From Myxococcota bacterium (GTDB taxonomy: Bacteria; Myxococcota_A; UBA796; CAJQPC01), in assembly GCA_023150775.1 (NCBI GenBank), contig JAKLKE010000008.1, positions 1-58,922 of the forward strand: a stretch of 58,922 bases of DNA, written 5' to 3'. Below, in pieces: positions 53,169 to 58,922 of this stretch (the stretch's first letter is position 1; each line of letters starts with the position of its first letter). The position numbers and the translations under genes are program-made. The notes beneath the pieces were generated by a model that was not told where the DNA came from, searched no databases, and saw only the letters and a list, made by a program, of their open reading frames with translations.

Positions 53169-54655
53169 TACGGGCTTCTCGACTCTACCCAGACGTCGGC
53201 GTCGGGGGCCACCACGCGCAGGCGCTCGGCGAGGCTGCGCATGGGGTCGGCCTCCCCGGCGACGGCGGCGAAGAGCGGCGCCACGTCGTCAAACGGCGAG
53301 GCTGAAGTGGCGATGAGGGTGAGGCCGGGGCCCGGGTCTACGATGAAGTCGCCGATGCCCGTCGCCAGCTCGCCCTTGTCTGAGGGGCGCTGGGCGGTGA
53401 GGAGCGGCGTCGGCACGCCGTCTCGGGTGACGACGACGAGCACATAGGCGAGCTCGTCCACATCAAAACGAACCCGTCGGCCGCCCTCGACGGGCAAGAC
53501 CGAGGCCGAGATGGGGTAGCGGGGCTCGGGATCGGGCGGCGTGAGCGCGCGGCTGCCGACGAGCATCGCCAAGAGCGTGACGAGCAGGGCCGCAGACCAC
53601 CAGCGCGCGGCGGAGGGCGGCTCGGGCAGGGGCTCGGGCAAGGGGCCGGCGCCGTCCACCTCACCCCAAGGCCGCGCCCGGCAGAGCTCCACCGCGGCGC
53701 CCGCGACGGGGCCGATGAGGCCAGCGCGGGTCCAGCGGCCATACCCCCGGACGAGCACACCCCGGAGGTGATCCCGGCGGGGCGTGGCCTGCTCGGCGAG
53801 CATGTGCAGGAGCGGCGAGTGGCCCTCGATGCGGTCGGGATCGATCAAGAGGGCGTCTTCATCCGCTCGAAGGGACGCCCCGGCGAACTGCTCACAGACG
53901 GCCTTCCGATGGAAACGGGCGTCGGGGTGCAGGTTGAGCACGAGCACGGAGGTGACGTGGTCGCCCCGGGAGAAGCCTTGGGCGGGCCAGGCCAGCTCAC
54001 CCGGCAACAACACGCCGCCGCGCAAGAGGCGCACACCCCGCGCGCAGCGGGGGCAGCGCTCGGCGTGCTGCAGGCCCGCGACGCTCAAGAGCTCCTCGCC
54101 GCCTTCACAGTCCGGCGCCGGGGTGCGGGCGACGCGGCCCAAGAGGCGATCGAGGGCGGGGAGGTCGAGGCTTCGGGCGTCGAGGCGGTCCTCGTCGATG
54201 AGCGCCCGCAGCGCGCCGCGCACGCCCTCCTGCGCCCCACGCAAGACCACCCGGTCAACCCGGGTGAGGCGCTCGATCTGCTCCAGGCTCATGCCGTCGC
54301 CGTAAGTGAGGCGCAGCACGACCTCACCGACCGGGTCCAGAAGCGCGATCAGCCGAGGGCGCCACGAGGGGCGGCAGACGATCGGGTCTTGATCCGGCGG
54401 CGCGGGGCGATACCGACCATGCCGGGCGCGACCCAGATACTCCTGGGTGAAGTGAGCGGTGAGCTCTTCAGCCTGCTCACGATCGACGCTGTCGGGGATC
54501 GACAACAGCGCGTGCTCACGGGCGTCGTGGAGGATCGCCCCCGAGGGGCGGATGCCCTGCCGGTACAGCTCCCAGGCCACGCGGATCGTCACCGCGGCCC
54601 AGAGGCGTCGGGCGGGCATCGTGTCGGGGTTCTGGGCGTCGAGGGCGATGGACAC
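53168..54655 (-). CDS. membrane protein of unknown function with sigma-region-4-like segment
   Basis: The 495-residue product has a cytoplasmic N-terminal half, with LLDPVGEVVLRLTYGDGMSL followed by EQIERLTRVDRVVLRGAQEG resembling sigma-factor region 4. A possible CxxC site (ERCPRCARG) lies near residue 200. One TM helix is near residue 360 (WWSAALLVTLLAMLVGSRAL), then about 110 residues outside. It could be a regulator or a membrane-linked sensor; I do not recognise the family. Coupled to the DivIVA-like gene. Confidence 0.65.
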   Translation of the reverse strand: MSIALDAQNPDTMPARRLWAAVTIRVAWELYRQGIRPSGAILHDAREHALLSIPDSVDREQAEELTAHFTQEYLGRARHGRYRPAPPDQDPIVCRPSWRPRLIALLDPVGEVVLRLTYGDGMSLEQIERLTRVDRVVLRGAQEGVRGALRALIDEDRLDARSLDLPALDRLLGRVARTPAPDCEGGEELLSVAGLQHAERCPRCARGVRLLRGGVLLPGELAWPAQGFSRGDHVTSVLVLNLHPDARFHRKAVCEQFAGASLRADEDALLIDPDRIEGHSPLLHMLAEQATPRRDHLRGVLVRGYGRWTRAGLIGPVAGAAVELCRARPWGEVDGAGPLPEPLPEPPSAARWWSAALLVTLLAMLVGSRALTPPDPEPRYPISASVLPVEGGRRVRFDVDELAYVLVVVTRDGVPTPLLTAQRPSDKGELATGIGDFIVDPGPGLTLIATSASPFDDVAPLFAAVAGEADPMRSLAERLRVVAPDADVWVESRSP

Positions 54656-54671
54656 GGGCCGTGAAGGATCG

Positions 54672-54690
54672 CCTCGGCATCAGGCCGAGG
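54672..54690 (-). promoter_or_regulatory. small hairpin in the leader of the gene at 54655
   Basis: CCTCGGC (54672-54678) pairs with GCCGAGG (54684-54690) around a 5-base loop, 17 bases upstream of the start codon. It could affect translation. Minor evidence. Confidence 0.3.
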
Positions 54691-54750
54691 TGGAGGATCG
54701 ATGTCTTGACTTGTAAACCCTTATTCGCCTTGTTGAGAAGCCCCCGACGC

Positions 54751-54791
54751 AAAAAAAGCGGCGATCTCGCGTCAGCGTGCGCCCGATCGCC
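54751..54791 (-). terminator. intrinsic terminator with U7 tract after the microprotein gene
   Basis: On the minus strand GGCGATC (54791-54785) pairs with GATCGCC (54766-54760) and is followed, 2 bases later, by seven T (54757-54751). It faces the direction of the microprotein gene and insulates the gene at 54655 from it. Confidence 0.65.
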
Positions 54792-54829
54792 CCGTGGATC
54801 CTGGCAGACGGCCCCCCAGAGACGCACAA

Positions 54830-54855
54830 GGCCCCCGGAGATGACTCCGGAGGCC
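54830..54855. terminator. strong hairpin between microprotein and downstream gene
   Basis: GGCCCCCGGAG (54830-54840) pairs with CTCCGGAGGCC (54845-54855), with one C-A mismatch and an ATGA loop. No long T-run follows. It lies 80 bases after the microprotein stop and may be a first terminator or a 3' stabiliser. Confidence 0.55.
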
Positions 54856-54934
54856 CTGTGATTGACCCAAACCCGACCCTGACGGACGACGCAGAGGATC
54901 CCAAGAGGATCGTCTCGCGTGGAGCGTCAGGACT

Positions 54935-55108
54935 TCAGGCGGCCGCCTCGACGGAGGCGGTCTCAGCGCGGGAGAGCAAGAGCTCGTTGATGGTCGCGGC
55001 GGCGGCGACGCTCGCGATGTCTTCGTCACCGTAGATCGCGAGGAACTCCTCGTAAACGGTGGAGATCAGGTCGGCGAGGGTGAGCTGGCGAGGCGCGTAG
55101 GCGTTCAT
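54935..55108 (-). CDS. 57-residue microprotein under sigma-54 control
   Basis: ATG 55108 is preceded by GGAGGA 4 bases upstream, one of the best RBSs in the window. The product (MNAYAPRQLTLADLISTVYE, EFLAIYGDEDIASVAAAATI, NELLLSRAETASVEAAA) is mainly helical and acidic, with an Ala-rich tail. It has no Cys, no signal peptide and no TM segment. It stands alone: its own sigma-54 promoter is 80-100 bases upstream and two hairpins follow. I do not recognise the family. It might be a regulator, an adaptor, or a precursor peptide of the nearby radical SAM protein. Confidence 0.82.
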   Translation of the reverse strand: MNAYAPRQLTLADLISTVYEEFLAIYGDEDIASVAAAATINELLLSRAETASVEAAA

Positions 55109-55186
55109 GATGTCCTCCGTTGCGGGTCGTTGTCGTCTGGTCGGTGAGGGCTGGGGCCGGATGAGCGGCTGGGTCTTGATAAAAGG

Positions 55187-55206
55187 CTTAGCAAACTTTG
55201 TGCCAA
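55187..55206 (-). promoter_or_regulatory. sigma-54 promoter of the microprotein gene
   Basis: On the minus strand TTGGCACAAAGTTTGCTAAG matches TGGCAC-N5-TTGCW nearly perfectly. The GG (55204-55203) and GC (55192-55191) are 10 bases apart. Transcription should start near 55180, giving a 5' leader of about 70 bases. Confidence 0.85.
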
Positions 55207-55287
55207 GCCCTCCGAGCGCCTGATTTGTGCCGCTCTGGCCTTCTGAGGGGGCTTACGGGGGTGGGTGTGTCACTATTCTTCAACGTT

Positions 55288-55303
55288 GTTCAATATTTTG
55301 AAC
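55288..55303. promoter_or_regulatory. palindromic enhancer candidate upstream of the sigma-54 promoter
   Basis: GTTCAA-TATT-TTGAAC is a perfect palindrome in an AT-rich patch, with a second short palindrome (CAACGTTG, 55281-55288) beside it. Its distance of about 110-120 bases from the predicted start suits an enhancer-binding activator. No activator gene is adjacent. The rest of 55109-55441 shows no gene; 55372-55435 is a low-complexity GTGTCCC-rich stretch. Confidence 0.55.
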
Positions 55304-55441
55304 GAGTCTAAGTCAAAGTGATGACACGCCGATGACCAAAACCCTGCGCCACCGTGGCGCCTGTGTCTCGGCTGTGTCCCCGCGGTGTCCCGCTCGCGTG
55401 TCCCGTCGCGGTGTCCCGCCCTCTGTCCCGTCTCGCGACGA

Positions 55442-56473
55442 TCAGCGACGCTTGAGATGCACCTTGTAGCGATCGTCGGGGGCGTAGTCGATGAACAGGG
55501 GGTGGTCATCCACAGCGCGGCGCTGGCGGCAGTGGGCGAGCCAGAGGCCATAGGCGGCGGGGTGGGCGCGGAGCCAGGCCTGGGCTTGGTCCAAGAAGCG
55601 CTCCATGAGGGTGTCGGCGTCGTCGCCCCAGATCGGCTCACCAAAACGTAAGACGTTCACGTCGCCCTCGGGGCACTCACAGAAGGCCGGCACGATGGCC
55701 GCCCCCGTCGAGGCCGCGAGGCGGTACGGCCCGGGGCTCAACAGCGCCTCTCGGCCCAGGTAAGGCACACGGGTGAACCGGGCGCCGATACGACCGTCAT
55801 ACGCGATGCCCACGACCTCGTTCTTGGCCAGGCAGCGGTAGAGGTGGCGAACCGGGGTCTCCAAAGAGATGAAGTTGGCCGGGAGGCGGTCTTCGTTGTT
55901 CTCCCGGGCCTGCCGAGTGGCGAGGCGCCAGCGGTTGTGGCCGAAGACCTCGGGGTTCTGGGCGGCCACGGCGTCCGGCGCCACGCCCCGGGCGGCGTAT
56001 TGGGTGTAGGGGTAGCCGTGCAGGCTGATGCTGGCGATGAGCATCATGATATTGCCCGCGTGGGGGTTCAACAGCACGACCCCTTTGCCCCGGGCCAGGG
56101 CGCGCTCCATGTGGTCCTGGCGCTCAAACCGCATGTAGTTGTGCCAGGTCTCCCGGGTGAGCTTGCCCAAGAGCAGCTCCTCCAGATGAACCCTGAACGC
56201 GATGCGGTAGGCCTCGGCTTGGGTGGCCTCGCTCGCGCCGCCGAAGCACAGACGAAGCTCTTCAGCCATGAGCTGACGTTGGCCCCCGGCCAAGGCGTGC
56301 TGGGCGCGCCAGAGGGGGTAGAGCCGGGCGAGCTGCTCGGGGTGGTCCGGGTTCAGCAGCTCACGAAAGGGCACCCAGAACGCCCAGCGTGCGAGATCGC
56401 CAGGGGATCCGCGCCACTCCTGCAGGCGGTCACGGAGGCTCGTCTTGTGCGCGTCGTCAGGGCTCTGGGGCAT
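55442..56473 (-). CDS. LpxL/HtrB-like acyltransferase family protein
   Basis: The 343-residue product (ATG 56473; starts up to 56602 are possible) resembles lauroyl/lysophospholipid acyltransferases. The catalytic-box region reads GKGVVLLNPHAGNIMMLIAS, with Asn-Ile where H-x4-D/E is usual, and the substrate region includes EVVGIAYDGRIGARFTRVPY and LAASTGAAIVPAFCECPEG. It would acylate a lipid or perhaps another small molecule at the inner membrane. It is divergent from the radical SAM gene. Whether the altered box is active is open. Confidence 0.7.
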   Translation of the reverse strand: MPQSPDDAHKTSLRDRLQEWRGSPGDLARWAFWVPFRELLNPDHPEQLARLYPLWRAQHALAGGQRQLMAEELRLCFGGASEATQAEAYRIAFRVHLEELLLGKLTRETWHNYMRFERQDHMERALARGKGVVLLNPHAGNIMMLIASISLHGYPYTQYAARGVAPDAVAAQNPEVFGHNRWRLATRQARENNEDRLPANFISLETPVRHLYRCLAKNEVVGIAYDGRIGARFTRVPYLGREALLSPGPYRLAASTGAAIVPAFCECPEGDVNVLRFGEPIWGDDADTLMERFLDQAQAWLRAHPAAYGLWLAHCRQRRAVDDHPLFIDYAPDDRYKVHLKRR

Positions 56474-56546
56474 CTCCGCCGCATATCCTGTCCCGAGCGG
56501 CAGGACATCGCCCCGAAGCGTCCGCGGCTGGGCTATTGTGCCGAGC

Positions 56547-57836
56547 ATGGCCACCACCCGCTCGCCCCGCTCCGTCACCTTCGCCGATCGCGACAAACCC
56601 ATCTACGCGGTCTGGGAGATCACCCTCCGCTGCAACCAGGCCTGCGCCCACTGCGGCTCTCGCGCGGGCCCCACTGAAGAGCGCCCTGACGAGCTCTCGA
56701 CGGCGGAGCTCCTGGAGGTCGCCGCCGAGCTCGTGCGCCTTGGCACCCGTGAGGTCACGCTCATCGGCGGCGAGGCCTACCTGCGCGACGACATCTTCGA
56801 CATCGTACATTTCCTCAGCGCCCAGGGCATCCGGGTCACGATGCAGACCGGCGGCCGCGGGCTCTCGCCCCGGCTGGCGAAGGCGCTCAAAGACGCGGGG
56901 ATGAAGGCCGTCGGCGTCTCCGTAGACGGCCCGGAGGAGATTCACGACGTGCTGCGCGACAGCGTCGGGAGCTGGCGCTCGGCGATGCGCGCCTTGGAGG
57001 TGTGTAAAGAGGTCGGCCTCGTCACCAGCTCCAACACCCAGGTGAACAACCTCAACGCGCACATGCTCCGCGAGATCGGGGCGATGATCAAGGCGACCGG
57101 GGTGAAGGTGTGGCGTGTGCAGCTCACCGTGCCCATGGGCCGGGCGGCGGATCGCCCAGAGTGGATCCTCGATCCCCCGAAGATCCTCGACGTGATCGAC
57201 ACCCTCGCGGCGATGCAGCTCGAAGAGGTCGCCATGGTGCGGGCCAAGGGCCTGCCGCCCGAGCGCGCGTTCAACATCATGTCGTCGAACAACGTCGGCT
57301 ATTACGGCCCCCACGAGCAGGTCTTGCGCAGCCGCCCCGGCGGCGACGAGGCCTATTGGCGCGGCTGCCAGGCCGGCGTGTACACCATCGGCATCGAGTC
57401 TGACGGCACGGTGAAGGGCTGCCCCAGCCTGCCCACGGCGCCTTACACCGGCGGCAAGGTGCGTGATCTGGGCCTGGAGGAGATCTGGAAGAACGCTGAA
57501 GAGCTCAACTTTGTGCGGGAGCGCACGACGGAGGAGCTCTGGGGCTTCTGTAAGACCTGCTACTACGCCGACATCTGCCGGGCGGGCTGCTCGTTCACCA
57601 CCCACTGCACCTTAGGCAGACGCGGCAACAACCCCTTCTGTTACCACCGCGCCGCGACCCTCAAACGAGAGGGCCGCCGAGAGCGCCTCGTGCTCAAAGA
57701 GGCCGCCGCGGGCATCCCCTACGACTTCGGCCGCTTTGAGATCGTCGAGGAGCCCTGGGACGCGACCGCTCAGGAGTCTTCGCCGTCGCAGTCGGAGTCT
57801 ACGCCGTCGCCCTCTACCTCGGTGGCGCCGGGGTAG
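56547..57836 (+). CDS. radical SAM/SPASM-domain protein
   Basis: The 429-residue product has the radical SAM cluster CNQACAHC (Cys29, Cys33, Cys36) and the SAM-binding Gly region (EVTLIGGEAYLRDD). The C-terminal SPASM-like domain has CPSLPTAPYTGGKVRDLGLE and CKTCYYADICRAGCSFTTHC. Such proteins modify peptides or proteins. The last ~25 residues (AQESSPSQSESTPSPSTSVA) are the antisense reading of the converging gene and look acquired by loss of an earlier stop. No precursor is certain; the 57-residue microprotein 1.4 kb away is one candidate. Confidence 0.88.
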   Translation: MATTRSPRSVTFADRDKPIYAVWEITLRCNQACAHCGSRAGPTEERPDELSTAELLEVAAELVRLGTREVTLIGGEAYLRDDIFDIVHFLSAQGIRVTMQTGGRGLSPRLAKALKDAGMKAVGVSVDGPEEIHDVLRDSVGSWRSAMRALEVCKEVGLVTSSNTQVNNLNAHMLREIGAMIKATGVKVWRVQLTVPMGRAADRPEWILDPPKILDVIDTLAAMQLEEVAMVRAKGLPPERAFNIMSSNNVGYYGPHEQVLRSRPGGDEAYWRGCQAGVYTIGIESDGTVKGCPSLPTAPYTGGKVRDLGLEEIWKNAEELNFVRERTTEELWGFCKTCYYADICRAGCSFTTHCTLGRRGNNPFCYHRAATLKREGRRERLVLKEAAAGIPYDFGRFEIVEEPWDATAQESSPSQSESTPSPSTSVAPG

Positions 57837-58096
57837 ACGCTGGCGTCCTCGTCGTCACAGTCGCCGTCTTCAGCGCCGTACCCGTCGCCGTCGTTGTCGT
57901 AGACCGAGGTCTCGGCGATGCCGTAGTCGGGCTGGGGCTGAATCTTGTCGCAGGCGACGAGGCTGAGGCCCATGAGCGCCGCGGCGGCCGTAGAGCGTAG
58001 GCCGCAGTCGCGGAGCTTGGCGCCGCAGTGAACGCAGGCGCAGGACGAGTCCAAGACGTGCTCGCCGCAGGCGGAGCAGGGGATCAGCGCGGGCAT
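57770..58096 (-). CDS. zinc-ribbon/lipobox/MopE-motif protein, copy 1
   Basis: The 108-residue product has an N-terminal zinc ribbon ([20 protein letters not shown], then KLRDCG), a hydrophobic stretch ending in a lipobox-like LSLVAC-D at about residue 48, and one MopE motif (DNDGDGYGAEDGDCDDEDAS, VYPGATEVEGDGVDSDCDG). A signal preceded by a 35-residue Cys-rich segment is unusual. It overlaps the radical SAM 3' end by 67 bases. Confidence 0.75.
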   Translation of the reverse strand: MPALIPCSACGEHVLDSSCACVHCGAKLRDCGLRSTAAAALMGLSLVACDKIQPQPDYGIAETSVYDNDGDGYGAEDGDCDDEDASVYPGATEVEGDGVDSDCDGEDS

Positions 58097-58111
58097 GGTG
58101 GGCCTCGGGGG

Positions 58112-58537
58112 CTAGGTGTTGTCGCCGCCGTCACAGTTGGAGTCGATGCCGTCGTCCGGGATCTCGCGGGCGCCGGGGTAGATCGCCACGTTGTCGTCGT
58201 CGCAGTCGCCGTTCGCGACGCTATAGCCGTCGCCGTCTTGATCCCCGGTGTCGGCGACGCCGTAGTCGGTGCCGATGGGGCCGGTGTCGTCGGCGTTGGT
58301 GTCGTCGGTCTGGACGTTGGTGTCGGCGGTGTCGGCGGTGTCGGGCACGCCATACTTGGGCTGGGGCGTGATGATGTCACAGCCAGGCACGCTCAGCCCC
58401 ATGAGCGCGGCGGCGGCCGTGGCGGCGAGGGCGTAGCGCAGGCCGCAGTCGCGGAGCTTGGCGCCACAATGAACACAGGCGCAGGACGCCTCTAAGACGT
58501 GCTGGCCGCAGGAGGAGCAGGCGATGAGCTGGGGCAT
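58112..58537 (-). CDS. zinc-ribbon/lipobox/MopE-motif protein, copy 2
   Basis: The 141-residue paralogue has the same order: zinc ribbon ([20 protein letters not shown]), hydrophobic segment with VPGC-D as lipobox ([16 protein letters not shown]), a longer Thr/Asp-rich linker ([20 protein letters not shown]) and a MopE motif ([20 protein letters not shown] ... GIDSNCDGG). The gap to the next copy is 15 bases with GAGG before each ATG region. Confidence 0.78.
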   Translation of the reverse strand: MPQLIACSSCGQHVLEASCACVHCGAKLRDCGLRYALAATAAAALMGLSVPGCDIITPQPKYGVPDTADTADTNVQTDDTNADDTGPIGTDYGVADTGDQDGDGYSVANGDCDDDNVAIYPGAREIPDDGIDSNCDGGDNT

Positions 58538-58546
58538 GGGGGAACC

Positions 58547-58900
58547 TCAGGTGTTGGGGTCGCCGTCGCAGTTCGTGTCGATCCCGTCGTCGGCGGCCTC
58601 GGCGGCGCCGGGGTAGGCGTTCGGGTTGTTGTCGTCGCAGTCCCCCTCGGCCACGGTGTAGCCGTCGCCGTCGAGATCTTCGGAGTACCCGGAGTCGGCG
58701 AACCCGTAGTCGGTCTGAATCGGCGAGTCGGAGTCGTTCCCGTCTTTGTCCCCGCAGGCCGCCAGGGCGAGGCCCATGAGCGCCGCGGCGGCCGTGGAGC
58801 GAAGGCCGCAGTCTTTGAGCTTGGCGCCGCAGTGGGCGCAGGCGCAGGCCGAGGAGAGGACGTGTTGGCCGCAGGCGGCGCAGGCGATGAGCGGGGGCAT
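58547..58900 (-). CDS. zinc-ribbon/lipobox/MopE-motif protein, copy 3
   Basis: The 117-residue paralogue has zinc ribbon CAACGQHVLSSACACAHCGA, hydrophobic segment ending LALAAC-G, and MopE motif LDGDGYTVAEGDCDDNNPNA ... GIDTNCDGD. Upstream, 58901-58922 resembles the spacer between the other copies, and a TAG in the right place (58921-58919) suggests that a fourth copy lies beyond the window. Confidence 0.78.
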   Translation of the reverse strand: MPPLIACAACGQHVLSSACACAHCGAKLKDCGLRSTAAAALMGLALAACGDKDGNDSDSPIQTDYGFADSGYSEDLDGDGYTVAEGDCDDNNPNAYPGAAEAADDGIDTNCDGDPNT

Positions 58901-58922
58901 GGGGTGCCTCGTGGGGGGCTAG

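Overview
The window looks like a chromosomal segment of a very GC-rich, didermal bacterium of the Myxococcota/deltaproteobacterial type. The reasons are the Hanks-type kinases with periplasmic tails (one ending in a PEGA domain), many lipoproteins with MopE-type Asp-rich repeats (DCDD..NPGA..E..DG.D..CDG), a lamin-tail-domain lipoprotein pair, an MbnP/MbnH metallo pair, an RtcR-RtcBA RNA-repair locus, and strong use of overlapping starts and stops. There is no phage, no clear insertion sequence, no CRISPR array and no rRNA or tRNA gene that I can see. The organism name is inference; the gene families are read from the translations.

Layout. 1-6177 (minus strand): a truncated secreted protein, a membrane anti-sigma-like protein, an ECF sigma factor, DNA polymerase I and a GT-C type membrane glycosyltransferase. 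6292-10539 (plus): acyl-CoA dehydrogenase, DUF309 protein, BtuF-like receptor without signal peptide, agmatinase/arginase-family protein, TrmB-like methyltransferase. 10540-16295: a Fic AMPylase-type gene preceded by four copies of one operator sequence, then rtcB-rtcA behind a sigma-54 promoter, a gene-free stretch rich in stem-loops, and the converging regulator gene rtcR. 16434-22695 (plus): a lipoprotein, two tandem START-domain proteins (one with a Sec, one with a Tat-type signal), and a four-gene metal (probably copper) cluster ending in mbnP-mbnH. 22664-26316 (minus): TrkH/TrkA potassium uptake plus a HAMP-like membrane sensor. 26454-28508 (plus): a secreted helical protein and an RsmB-type rRNA methyltransferase.

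28509-30523 is mostly non-coding and holds two tandem repeat arrays (about 130 bp x 4 and 42 bp x 9) around one hypothetical gene. 30524-35311 (minus) carries a MuiA-family protein, a TPR protein and a Ser/Thr kinase. 35516-46779 holds a LivK-like lipoprotein, a second kinase translationally coupled to a lamin-tail lipoprotein, a phosphoesterase and large MopE-repeat lipoproteins, one of which is broken by an out-of-frame repeat deletion. 46923-50341 is a GldA/GldF/GldG-like ABC system. 50428-54655 (minus) has an SCP2 protein, a frameshifted NAD-dependent epimerase, a PHP phosphoesterase, YggU/DUF167, a DivIVA-like protein and a membrane protein, with 4-base overlaps between most of them.

54656-58922 holds the locus I find most worth following: a 57-codon microprotein gene with an excellent RBS, its own near-perfect sigma-54 promoter, an upstream palindrome at enhancer distance and its own terminator. 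It is followed by an LpxL-like acyltransferase and a radical SAM/SPASM protein. The window ends with three tandem paralogues that join an N-terminal zinc ribbon, an internal lipobox-like segment and one MopE motif.
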